Source: Myxococcales bacterium | GTDB taxonomy: Bacteria; Myxococcota_A; UBA9160; SMWR01 | Length of the DNA stretch: 35,538 nucleotides | NCBI GenBank assembly: GCA_022572485.1 | Contig: JACZVU010000007.1 | Coordinates: 1-35,538 of the forward strand | Reading direction: 5' to 3' | Shown here: one piece after another, positions 1 to 7,077 of the stretch | Numbering within the stretch: the first letter of the stretch is position 1 | Layout: each line of letters begins with the position of its first letter | Notes under the pieces: generated by a model | The model's database searches: none | The model's input: only the letters and a program-made list of their open reading frames with translations | What the model was told of the DNA's origin: nothing | Position numbers and translations under genes: made by a program

Positions 1-211
1 CTCTAACTCAATTGAGAATGGAATCTACAAAAACAGCGTTTTATTTAATAAGATCGATATATCCCCTAGGGGAGTCGTAGAAAGTATCGGAATAATGAAT
101 CTAAATCTATATATTTTGGAAAATAGAAAGCGAAAATTGATTAAAAATTAGAAACTTTCCAATATCCGAAAGATCCAGAGATCAAAGATCGAAGTTTCTG
201 ATCGAACATTC
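1..211. other. AT-rich non-coding segment with inverted repeats
   Basis: No convincing gene. The base composition is strongly AT-rich, unlike the GC-rich remainder of the window. It holds the palindrome CTCAATTGAG at 7-16 and TCCCCTAGGGGA at 62-73. ATTGAGAATG at 11-20 is repeated in inverted form as CATTCTCAAT at 207-216, and the second arm overlaps the stop codon of the glycosyltransferase gene. The composition could reflect an intergenic spacer or the edge of a small acquired element. Confidence 0.5.
150..199 (-). terminator. Probable terminator of the miaE-glycosyltransferase operon
   Basis: Read on the minus strand, AGAAACTT and AAGTTTCT form a perfect 8-bp stem with a 34-nt loop, followed within a few bases by a T-rich run (AATTTTT). 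It lies just downstream of the stop codon at 212-214. The long loop makes this weaker than a classical intrinsic terminator. Confidence 0.4.
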
Positions 212-1585
212 TCAATCGCGTTTCTCCCTGTTCCGGCGGCAGCTGCTCCCGGATTTTCCCTGCTCTGCGGCAGCCAGCTGCTCCCGGACTTCCTGCAGGG
301 GGGTGGTGCCTCGCGCTGCGACGAAGGCTGCCATCGACAGTGCCTCGCGGAGCGGGATCGAGGCGAGTCCGCCCGCTCGGAGGGCGTGGATCAGTTTCAG
401 GGTCCGGAAGGCGTCGAAGCCGCCATGGAGGTGTTTCGCGCGGGTCGCGGGGGTTCGGCAGCGCTTCACGCCGATTCGGGCCGCCGCCCACGCGCCGGTT
501 TCATCGAGGTGCGCCCGAAGTCGCTCCGCGTCCGCGCAGGGCCAGCTCCCGGTCTGCCTCGCGAGCAGGTCGGCGGGGTCCGCGGCATCCCCGGCCTCTG
601 CGAGCGCGCGGAGGGTTTGCAGCCAGGCACCCAGGTAGCAGAAGACGTCCGGGTGATAGACGCGGAGCGCTGCGAGATTGCGCTCCGTTCCCCGGGCACG
701 CTCGAGTGCGCGCCCCGTCCCGAACGGCGTGCGCTTCGAGGTGCGAGCGGAGAGGCGAATCGGTTCGCTGTCGAGCGAGCGAATCGTTCCGACCTTCGCG
801 AGTTTGTTGAGCAGGTAGAAATCCTCTGCGGCCAGGCGTTTTGGAAACCCGCGCACCCGAGCGTACGCGGTGGCGTGTACGGCGAGCGTGCTGCCGATGG
901 TGTGAAACGCATAGAGCGAACCCGCGAATCGAAGCCCGGCTACGTAGTAGCGGAGCGAGACTTCGTATTCGAGCGCTTCCCGCGTAGCGTCGACGTGCCG
1001 GAAGGGATAGACGAGGGCTGCTTCTGAAGCTTCCGGAGCATTTGAATCGTTCAGAGCGGCCGAAGTATCCCGAGCGGTCGCTTCGAAGTAATCGGCCGGT
1101 AGCGTGACATCCGCGTCCGTACAGTGAATCCACGGAGACGCCACGCGCCTCTCGGACCAGAGTGCCAGCGCGATATCTGCCGCGATCTTTCGCGCCAACC
1201 CCACACCGTGTCGCGGTGGAAGCTCGCGGCCCGGCGTTGCGCGGTCGACGAGCAGCAGGGCGCCTCGTGGATGCTCGTGGACGGCCGCGTTTTGCGCGAT
1301 CGGGACGCCCCGCCCGCCCGCTGCGCGGAGTTCTTCGAGCATCGTGAGGTTTGCGTCTCTCATCGATCGCGGAGAATCGGCGCGGCCGTTGACGACGAGC
1401 ACGATCAGAATGTCGCCGAGCGGGCCCGCCGGAATCGAGGCCAGCGCCTTGTGCAGTTCGTGTCTTTCGCCGTAGGCGGGAAGCGTCAGGACGTGGCCGA
1501 ATCGCCGCCGGAGCGCACCGAGTTTGCCAGCTTCGGGTTCCGCGTAGCGCTCGAGATACTGCTTCTGGGCGCGCGACACGGTCAA
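212..1585 (-). CDS. Family 2-like glycosyltransferase
   Basis: Predicted 457-aa cytoplasmic glycosyltransferase of the GT-A (family 2) type, transferring a sugar from a nucleotide-sugar donor; donor and acceptor are unknown. The N-terminal strand LTLPAYGE (33-40) is where GT-A enzymes start their nucleotide-binding fold. HCTDADV (154-160) supplies a DxD-like metal/nucleotide site at 157-159. GVGLARKIAADIAL (127-140) resembles the helix before DxD in this subgroup. There is no signal peptide or clear transmembrane segment. The C-terminal third is helical and Arg/Ala-rich. The start is TTG, 8 bp after the miaE stop, so the two genes are probably co-transcribed. An internal start cannot be excluded. 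The family call is fairly safe; the substrate is not. Confidence 0.75.
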   Translation of the reverse strand: MTVSRAQKQYLERYAEPEAGKLGALRRRFGHVLTLPAYGERHELHKALASIPAGPLGDILIVLVVNGRADSPRSMRDANLTMLEELRAAGGRGVPIAQNAAVHEHPRGALLLVDRATPGRELPPRHGVGLARKIAADIALALWSERRVASPWIHCTDADVTLPADYFEATARDTSAALNDSNAPEASEAALVYPFRHVDATREALEYEVSLRYYVAGLRFAGSLYAFHTIGSTLAVHATAYARVRGFPKRLAAEDFYLLNKLAKVGTIRSLDSEPIRLSARTSKRTPFGTGRALERARGTERNLAALRVYHPDVFCYLGAWLQTLRALAEAGDAADPADLLARQTGSWPCADAERLRAHLDETGAWAAARIGVKRCRTPATRAKHLHGGFDAFRTLKLIHALRAGGLASIPLREALSMAAFVAARGTTPLQEVREQLAAAEQGKSGSSCRRNREKRD

Positions 1586-1593
1586 ACGCGGTG

Positions 1594-2178
1594 TCAGTGC
1601 AGAGCCGCGCTGATCGGAAGTTCCGACACGATGCGCGCCTCATCGTCGAGCCATGCAGACAGTCGGCTGCCGACGGCGCTCTTGTCGAAATAGCGTTCGG
1701 CGAGGCCGATGAAGAGATCGCGGTGCCGCGCCTCGGATTCGTTCAGGTCCGCGTAGAAGGCAGCCAGTTCCGAGCCGGCGTCGCGCTTCTCGAGGGCTGT
1801 TGCGATCAGCCCGAAGCGCTCGCAGCCGCGGGCTTCCGCGATGCCCGCAATCAGCAAGCGATCGAGAAAATAGTCTTCGCGGCCTCTGCGGATCCGGCCT
1901 AGCAAGGCGTTCAGGTAGGGGTCTTTGTGGTCGCGCGTCAGCATCAGGCCTCGATCCTCGATGAGCCGATGGACCCGCTGAAAGTGATGGAGTTCTTCTC
2001 GAGCGAGTTCGATCATCAGACGCACGAGTTCTCGGCGGTCGGGGTAGTGGGTGACCAACGAAATCGCGTTTGCGGAGGCCTTGCGCTCGCAGGCCGCGTG
2101 GTCGAGCAGAAAGTCGTCGAAGTCGTCGAGGACGACGTTTACCCATGGATCCGCGGTTGCAACGCGCAGCTCGAGCAT
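1594..2178 (-). CDS. miaE: tRNA-(ms2io6A37) hydroxylase MiaE
   Basis: A 194-aa non-haem di-iron monooxygenase of the ferritin-like fold that hydroxylates the isopentenyl group of ms2i6A at tRNA position 37, giving ms2io6A. The sequence is alpha-helical with the expected carboxylate/His ligand pattern: CERKAS (30-35), EELHHF (61-66, an ExxH motif) and a later SEARHRD (second ExxH). The segment RDHKDPYLNALLGRIRRG is typical of MiaE. Length matches the family (about 190-200 aa). ATG start at 2178. It is first in a two-gene minus-strand unit with the glycosyltransferase and divergent from the esterase, 48 bp away. Its action presupposes MiaA and MiaB, which are not in this window. Confidence 0.9.
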   Translation of the reverse strand: MLELRVATADPWVNVVLDDFDDFLLDHAACERKASANAISLVTHYPDRRELVRLMIELAREELHHFQRVHRLIEDRGLMLTRDHKDPYLNALLGRIRRGREDYFLDRLLIAGIAEARGCERFGLIATALEKRDAGSELAAFYADLNESEARHRDLFIGLAERYFDKSAVGSRLSAWLDDEARIVSELPISAALH

Positions 2179-2190
2179 CTCGATCGAGGT

Positions 2191-2220
2191 TTAGCAGCTG
2201 AGCGAACCAGCCGGTATGAT
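2191..2220 (+). promoter_or_regulatory. Candidate promoter, possibly leaderless, for the esterase
   Basis: TTAGCA at 2191-2196, an 18-bp spacer and TATGAT at 2215-2220 resemble a sigma-70 promoter. The expected start of transcription, 6-7 bp after the -10 box, falls on the GTG at 2227. No Shine-Dalgarno is visible. This is inferred from sequence alone. Confidence 0.4.
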
Positions 2221-2226
2221 TCGCGC

Positions 2227-3255
2227 GTGCTCGAGTTCCGAACCCCGCTGCGCGGCCGTCTGGAGCAATTCAAGCTCGATTCGATGCTGCTGCGGGGCAA
2301 CGCACTCGGAGATCCCCACCGTCGCGTCGTCACCGTCTACCTGCCGCCGGAATACGATCGGGCACCCGATCGGCGTTTTCCGGTGTTCGTCGACCTCGCC
2401 GGGTTCATGGGGTCGGGGCCCGCCGATGTGGGTTGGAAAGCCTTCGAAGAGAGTGTTCCCGAACGCTTGGAACGCTTGGTTCGGAGCAAAGCCATGGGTC
2501 CGGTGATCGCGGTATTTCCCGATTGCTGGACGCGGCTTGGGGGCAATCAGTACATCAATTCCTCGGCGGTCGGGAATTACGCCGATTATCTCGTCCGAGA
2601 AATCGTCCCGCAGGTCGACGACCGCTATCGCACCTTTGCGAATCCCAAGAAGCGCGCCGTGTTCGGAAGATCCTCGGGCGGGTACGGTGCGATGATTCAG
2701 GGCATGCAGTACGCCCGCCATTGGGCGGCGATCGCTTGCCACTCCGGAGACATGTATTTCGATTTCTGTTATCGAAACGACATTCCACGGGTGTTGACGG
2801 CGTTGGCGGAATTTGGGGGCGACCGGAAGAAATTTCTGAAGGCATTTTACGCTCGGCGCAAGCCGGACGGCGATACCCACACCCTGATGTTTCTCGCGAT
2901 GGCGGCCTTCTACGATCCCGACCCCAAGGCTCCGCTCGGCTTTCAGTTGCCGATGGATCTGCAGACCGGCGAGATCGACGAGAAGCGCTGGGCGCGCTGG
3001 CTGCGACACGATCCCATCGATCTTGCGAAGAAAGTCGGCGTGCAGAAACAGCTGCGATCGCTGCGCGGAATCTACTTCGATTGCGGCACGCGCGATTCCT
3101 ACCATCTGCACTACGGAGCGCGCATCTTGCACAAACGCCTGCGCGAGGCGCGGATCCCACACCACTACGAAGAGTTCGACGACAACCATACTGCGATACA
3201 GTATCGTCTCGATACGAGCCTTCCTTGGCTATACCGTCGACTCATGAATCGCTGA
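2227..3255 (+). CDS. Alpha/beta-hydrolase, putative esterase (enterochelin-esterase-like)
   Basis: A 342-aa serine hydrolase of the Esterase D/enterochelin esterase group. VVTVYLPPEYD (34-44) is the usual first strand of these enzymes. GRSSGGYG (147-154) is the nucleophile elbow with Ser149. CGTRDSY places an acid near Asp290, and DNHTAI places His321. There is no signal peptide, so it is probably cytoplasmic; the substrate is unknown. The reading frame stays open upstream to 1927, but that part runs antisense across miaE and does not resemble the family, so I use the GTG at 2227. The gene is divergent from miaE and stands alone. A siderophore esterase role is possible, but no siderophore gene is adjacent. 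Confidence 0.8.
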   Translation: MLEFRTPLRGRLEQFKLDSMLLRGNALGDPHRRVVTVYLPPEYDRAPDRRFPVFVDLAGFMGSGPADVGWKAFEESVPERLERLVRSKAMGPVIAVFPDCWTRLGGNQYINSSAVGNYADYLVREIVPQVDDRYRTFANPKKRAVFGRSSGGYGAMIQGMQYARHWAAIACHSGDMYFDFCYRNDIPRVLTALAEFGGDRKKFLKAFYARRKPDGDTHTLMFLAMAAFYDPDPKAPLGFQLPMDLQTGEIDEKRWARWLRHDPIDLAKKVGVQKQLRSLRGIYFDCGTRDSYHLHYGARILHKRLREARIPHHYEEFDDNHTAIQYRLDTSLPWLYRRLMNR

Positions 3256-3333
3256 GAATCGCGCAAAATCGACAATAAAGGCGCCATACCAGCTCGGATA
3301 CTTCAAAATCTTGCCTAGAATTTCAAATTTCTC

Positions 3334-3350
3334 CCCGTTCCGCGGGTTTT
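3334..3350 (+). terminator. Weak terminator-like hairpin after the esterase
   Basis: CCCG, a 5-nt loop, CGGG, then TTTT about 80 bp after the esterase stop. The 4-bp stem is marginal. Confidence 0.3.
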
Positions 3351-3387
3351 ACCTCTCTGTTTGGCACCCCTTCGGCCCTGTCGAGAA

Positions 3388-3416
3388 GTGATGCAAAGCG
3401 CACGTTTATGCATCAC
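3388..3416. repeat. 8-bp perfect dyad (GTGATGCA / TGCATCAC)
   Basis: GTGATGCA at 3388-3395 and TGCATCAC at 3409-3416 form a perfect inverted repeat with a 13-nt centre. The centre-to-centre spacing of 21 bp (two helical turns) would suit a dimeric DNA-binding protein, but no regulator gene is adjacent. It could equally be chance or an RNA hairpin. Confidence 0.35.
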
Positions 3417-3578
3417 ATACTTCGCATCTCTGTAGCAGACGCCGCCCGCGGCTGTACTGGCCGCCTCCAGTGCCATGTTCGCGAGAGGGCCGGGGGTGTC
3501 GAGTGCCTCCAAGCGCGGGTTCACAAGCGCGAGTCGAGCGCGGCGGTGAAGACGTTGGGCTGGCCTTCGCTCTTCCCG

Positions 3579-3614
3579 CTGCCTTCGCCACAGCCTTCGC
3601 CACTGCCTTCCACA
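3579..3614. repeat. Imperfect 12-bp tandem repeat, three units
   Basis: Three consecutive units related to CTGCCTTCGCCA lie at 3579-3590, 3591-3602 and 3603-3614. They sit in the gene-poor stretch before the PEP-CTERM pair. No function assigned. Confidence 0.45.
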
Positions 3615-3943
3615 CACTCCGCGCACCCCCCACCACAAAACCCACCACAGTGATCGGGCCGCGTGAGACGGTCTGCAAAGGGCACCCCCGGCCTAGCGCC
3701 CGAGGGGAGAAGCGGGGCGCGGTTTGCTGGAAATTGCGATCTGCCCGCAATTTTCCGCCCCGGTTGCGGCTGGTTCAAAAATAGGGACCTCGATCACCTT
3801 TTTGCTTCACAGATCGCTTGATTGCCGACCCCGGTCTGCCGATCTCTTTCAACAGCGTGGCCATTCAGACCCGAAATTTATGGGAAATGAATCCCGGATT
3901 GAGAAGGGAGTCTGCTCCTTGAGCGCTTCCCAGTGTCCACATC

Positions 3944-3949
3944 GGAGGT
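3944..3949 (+). promoter_or_regulatory. Ribosome binding site deciding the first PEP-CTERM start
   Basis: GGAGGT ends 7 nt before the ATG at 3957. The frame is open upstream (from about 3933), but the ribosome binding site and the signal peptide both fix the start at 3957. The same 18 bp, TCGGAGGTTCGCAGGATG, precede the paralogue. Confidence 0.8.
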
Positions 3950-3956
3950 TCGCAGG

Positions 3957-5288
3957 ATGTTATTCATCAACAGACTGTTACTAGTCGGCCTGTTGAGCGT
4001 CGGGATCACCGCCGCTACGACCGCCCAAGCCGGGAACCAGCTCTTTACGGCGGAGTGGTTCACCTTTTCGTTTGGGAACGAGCGCACGGGCGGGATCGAC
4101 CCGTCGGATTCCTACACGGGGTTCGGAATCCCCCAGGGAATCCAGTGCAACGCCGTCCAGCCGCGCTGCGCTTTCCAGTCGACGCCGGTCTCCGTCACGC
4201 CCATGGGCGCCACCGGCACCGCCTTCGCGCCCTTGGGCGGAACCCTGGACGGTCTGTACCCGAGATGCCTGCCCTGGTACAACTGGCAGGGCATGGGAAC
4301 GAACGTGCGCCCGGCCAAGGGTGCCACGGCTGTGGACACCAAGGGTCGACCGATTCCGCCGCTCTACCGGAACCCGGCGTTCTTTACCGCCTCGACACCG
4401 AACGCACAGCCCAACGCCACGTTTTGCAGCGCGACGAGCACGGATGGGGCGGGCGGCAAGGGCCTGGTCCAGGTGGGCCATCCGGTAACCGGCAAGTGGA
4501 CTGCTGCTACGACGGGCACCCAGAAGGGTGGATTCAGTTTTATCGCAGCCCCGGTGGCCGTCACCGCCGTCACCGCCGGCATCCGGACGACGGGTCTAGT
4601 CGGCGACTTCCCGGCCCTCTACCCCTACGTGTACAGCTACACCTACGCGACGCTCCGCAACGACTATGGAGTATTCGGCCCGGGCAGCGGGCCGGGTAGC
4701 TTCAACCTCAAATACTACCAGGGCGCCCTTACGGTCGCGAGCATCCAGGTGACGCAAGGAGCCAACAAGTTCGGTGGCACCATGCGGATGTTGGGCGCCT
4801 TGACGACCAAGGTCTGCTACTACCGCGCCGGCGGCTGCTCGCTCGGCCGAAACAACTGGCGCTACGACGCGGTTGGCGCGTCTGCGATGCTGACGATGGG
4901 AGGCCTCGTCGGGGAGGGCTACAGCGCGACCTACAAGGCGTACTACTACCACACGGGCCTGATGCTGAAGAGCACGGTCAACGTGTACGGCGTGCGTTTC
5001 CCGTGGACGACGGGGATGGTTACCCTCACGGCCACAGGGCGTGGACCACACAAGACGGTCCACTACGCGACAGGCTACGACAACCGCAATACGACCACCG
5101 CCACCGGCAAGGGGACGATTCAGCTGGTGACGCCGATCCTCACGCGCTGGATCCAGCCGTGTTGCAAGTTCGAGACCGGCGGCGTTGGCATTCTCCGAAT
5201 CAAGTTCGTTCCGGAGCCGCAGACCTGGGCGATGCTGGTCGCGGGCGTCTCGCTTCTCGGAGTGGGTTACCGGATGCGCGGACGCTGA
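3957..5288 (+). CDS. PEP-CTERM sorted surface protein, copy 1
   Basis: A 443-aa exported protein of unknown function. Residues 1-25 are a signal peptide with likely cleavage after AQA. The C-terminus VPEPQTWAMLVAGVSLLGVG followed by YRMRGR is a PEP-CTERM signal: VPEP motif, hydrophobic helix, basic tail. Such proteins are cleaved by an exosortase at the membrane and displayed on the surface or in exopolysaccharide. No exosortase is in the window. The mature chain is rich in Gly, Thr and Tyr with several Cys, including CYYRAGGC and the vicinal pair PCCKFE near the C-terminus, which suggests a disulphide-stabilised beta-rich fold. I recognise no enzymatic motif. The next gene is a close paralogue. 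Confidence 0.85.
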   Translation: MLFINRLLLVGLLSVGITAATTAQAGNQLFTAEWFTFSFGNERTGGIDPSDSYTGFGIPQGIQCNAVQPRCAFQSTPVSVTPMGATGTAFAPLGGTLDGLYPRCLPWYNWQGMGTNVRPAKGATAVDTKGRPIPPLYRNPAFFTASTPNAQPNATFCSATSTDGAGGKGLVQVGHPVTGKWTAATTGTQKGGFSFIAAPVAVTAVTAGIRTTGLVGDFPALYPYVYSYTYATLRNDYGVFGPGSGPGSFNLKYYQGALTVASIQVTQGANKFGGTMRMLGALTTKVCYYRAGGCSLGRNNWRYDAVGASAMLTMGGLVGEGYSATYKAYYYHTGLMLKSTVNVYGVRFPWTTGMVTLTATGRGPHKTVHYATGYDNRNTTTATGKGTIQLVTPILTRWIQPCCKFETGGVGILRIKFVPEPQTWAMLVAGVSLLGVGYRMRGR

Positions 5289-5309
5289 GCGCCACCGCGT
5301 AAGCGCATT

Positions 5310-5366
5310 CGATCGCGAACGGCGATCGGAACCCCGGGCGGTCCACCGTGACCGTCCGGGGTTCTT
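5310..5366 (+). terminator. Double hairpin terminator after PEP-CTERM copy 1
   Basis: Two stems lie in tandem: CGATCGC/GCGATCG (5310-5328), then a 12-bp stem CCCCGGGCGGTC/GACCGTCCGGGG (5332-5361, one wobble) followed by TTCTT. The same structure follows copy 2, so it was duplicated with the gene. Confidence 0.8.
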
Positions 5367-5534
5367 CGTTTCAGCGCGCCCCTGCTGCGCGGAGCGGCGG
5401 CGCCTTGGGGCTCGAGGTGCGATCACGCGCGCTCAATCCCCCAGGGGACTGGCGGAATTCCCGTCGTTGGGGGGAGGGGCCGAAGGCTCGCTCCATTTTT
5501 CCAGCGATTCTCCACCGCGCGACCCCTTTTTCGC

Positions 5535-5564
5535 TTGACAGCCGGTTCGGGCGCAGGCGACTAT
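5535..5564 (+). promoter_or_regulatory. Promoter of PEP-CTERM copy 2
   Basis: A perfect -35 box TTGACA (5535-5540), an 18-bp spacer and a -10-like GACTAT (5559-5564). It lies 43 bp upstream of the start codon at 5607, inside the non-duplicated spacer, so copy 2 appears to have its own promoter after the copy 1 terminator. The rest of the 5289-5606 spacer shows no gene. Confidence 0.55.
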
Positions 5565-5606
5565 GGCGCAAATCGTGGTGGGAGCACTACGTCGGAGGTT
5601 CGCAGG

Positions 5607-6917
5607 ATGTTATTCACCAGCAGACTGTTACTCGTCGGCCTGTTGAGCGTCGGGATCACCGCCGCTACGACCGCCCGAGCCGGGAACCAGCTCTTTACGG
5701 CGGAGTGGTTCACTTTTTCGTTTGGGAACGAGCTCACGGGCGGGGTCGACCCATCGGAGTTCTACTCGGGGTTTGGAATACCCCTGGGAACCCAGTGCAA
5801 CCCCAGGCAGCCGCGCTGCCCGTTCGCGTCGACGCCGGTCGCCTCCTTGTACGGCGACTTCGCGCCTTTGGGCGGCTCCCAGCAGCAGGTGCTGTACTGC
5901 TCGCCCTGGTACAACTGGCAGGGCATGGGAACGAACGTGCGCCCGGCCAAGGGCGCCACGGCTCTGAACACCAAGGGGCGAGCGATTCCGCCGCTCTACC
6001 GGAACCCGGCGTTCTTCACTTTCGCGGGCCAGCCCGGCACCTTTTCGTGTACCGCGACGAGCACGGATGGGGCGGGCGGCAAGGGCCTGGTCCAGCTGGG
6101 CCAGCCGGTAGCCGGCAGGTGGGCCGCTGTCACGACGGGCACCCAGAAGGGTGGATTCAGTTTTACCGCAGCCCCAGCGGTCGTCACCACCGCCATCGTC
6201 CACACCGCCGGCATCCGGACGACGGATCAAGTCGGCGAGTTCTCGGCCCTCTACCCCTACGTGTACAGCTACACCTACGCGACGCTCCGCAACGACTACG
6301 GAATATTCGGCCCGGGCAGCGGGCCGGGTAGCTTCAACATCCGCTACAAGCAGGGCGCCAAGGTGGTCGCGAGCATCAAGGTGACGCAAGGAACCAACAA
6401 GTTCGGTGGCACCATGCGGATGTTGGGCGCCTACACGACCAAGGTCTGTTACTACCGCGCCGGAGGCTGCTCGCTCGGCGAACAAAACTGGCGCTACGAC
6501 GCGGTTGGCGCGTCTGCCATGACCAGGAATGGCGTCGTCACGGAGGGCTACATCGCGACCTACAAGGCGTACTACTACCACACGGGCCTGATGCAGAAGA
6601 GCACGGTCAACGTGTACGGCGCGCGTTTCCCGTGGACGACGGGGAGCGTCACCCTCACCGCCGTAGGGCGTGGACCGCACAAGACGGTCCACTACGCGCA
6701 AGGCTACGACAACCGCAATACGACCACCGCCACCGGCCAGGGGACGATTCAGCTGGTGACGCCGATCCTCACGCGCTGGATCCAGCCGTGTTGCAAGTTC
6801 GAGACCGGCGGCGTTGGCATTCTCCGAATCAAGTTCATTCCGGAGCCGCAGATCTGGGCGATGCTGGTCGCGGGCGCCTCGCTTCTCGGAGTGGGTTACC
6901 GGATGCGCGGGCGCTGA
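5607..6917 (+). CDS. PEP-CTERM sorted surface protein, copy 2
   Basis: A 436-aa close paralogue of the preceding gene, same strand, offset about 1.65 kb. The signal peptide differs at few positions. The C-terminus IPEPQIWAMLVAGASLLGVG plus YRMRGR is again a PEP-CTERM signal. Central and C-terminal parts are nearly identical to copy 1, including the paired Cys residues. Differences concentrate in about residues 60-110 and 135-200 and include small indels, making the protein 7 residues shorter. The ATG at 5607 is fixed by the same ribosome binding site as copy 1. Function is unknown; surface display via an exosortase elsewhere in the genome is inferred. Confidence 0.85.
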   Translation: MLFTSRLLLVGLLSVGITAATTARAGNQLFTAEWFTFSFGNELTGGVDPSEFYSGFGIPLGTQCNPRQPRCPFASTPVASLYGDFAPLGGSQQQVLYCSPWYNWQGMGTNVRPAKGATALNTKGRAIPPLYRNPAFFTFAGQPGTFSCTATSTDGAGGKGLVQLGQPVAGRWAAVTTGTQKGGFSFTAAPAVVTTAIVHTAGIRTTDQVGEFSALYPYVYSYTYATLRNDYGIFGPGSGPGSFNIRYKQGAKVVASIKVTQGTNKFGGTMRMLGAYTTKVCYYRAGGCSLGEQNWRYDAVGASAMTRNGVVTEGYIATYKAYYYHTGLMQKSTVNVYGARFPWTTGSVTLTAVGRGPHKTVHYAQGYDNRNTTTATGQGTIQLVTPILTRWIQPCCKFETGGVGILRIKFIPEPQIWAMLVAGASLLGVGYRMRGR

Positions 6918-6938
6918 GCGCCACCGCGTAAGCGCATT

Positions 6939-6995
6939 CGATCGCGAACGGCGATCGGAAACCCGGGCGGTCCACCGTGACCGTCCGGGGTTCTT
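6939..6995 (+). terminator. Double hairpin terminator after PEP-CTERM copy 2
   Basis: Near-identical duplicate of the structure after copy 1: CGATCGC/GCGATCG, then CCCGGGCGGTC/GACCGTCCGGG (6962-6989) followed by TTCTT. Confidence 0.8.
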
Positions 6996-7042
6996 CACTT
7001 CGACGATCCGATTGAAAAGGCCGCGTTTCTCGTCTGAAAACG

Positions 7043-7074
7043 TTTTTGCGATGGGGCGAATGGGCTAGTATCGA
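7043..7074 (+). promoter_or_regulatory. Candidate promoter abutting the sulfatase-fold gene
   Basis: TTGCGA (7046-7051), 17 bp and TATCGA (7069-7074), or the overlapping pair TTTTTG (7043-7048), 17 bp and TAGTAT (7066-7071). Either would start transcription at or within a few bases of the ATG at 7078, implying a leaderless mRNA. No Shine-Dalgarno is visible. Confidence 0.4.
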
Positions 7075-7077
7075 TCG

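Larger units (their letters stand above)
3256..3956. other. Long intergenic region, no convincing gene
   Basis: About 700 bp. Contents: a weak terminator-like hairpin near 3334-3350, a dyad at 3388-3416 and an imperfect 12-bp tandem repeat at 3579-3614. Short open frames on both strands are rich in Arg, Pro and Ser and I could not assign them. A minus-strand frame at 3521-3778 encodes a Gly/Cys-rich patch produced by the 12-bp repeat. The 3' end (about 3770-3956) is less GC-rich and probably carries the promoter of the first PEP-CTERM gene, but I cannot point to clear -35/-10 boxes. Confidence 0.5.

Noticed and set aside
386..1027. Plus-strand open frame across the glycosyltransferase
   Set aside because: Mirror frame of a gene with a DxD motif and a coupled upstream miaE; Arg-rich composition and no start signal.
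1927..2226. In-frame upstream extension of the esterase
   Set aside because: It lies antisense to miaE, and its product has no esterase-like sequence; the GTG at 2227 fits the family N-terminus.
3521..3778. Minus-strand Gly/Cys-rich small peptide, considered as a RiPP-like precursor
   Set aside because: The Cys/Gly pattern follows from the 12-bp DNA repeat; no modifying enzyme, ribosome binding site or transporter is nearby.
5628..6998. Minus-strand open frame across PEP-CTERM copy 2, with a counterpart across copy 1
   Set aside because: The same frame is preserved only because the two sense genes are duplicates. It lacks a signal sequence, a domain or a ribosome binding site.
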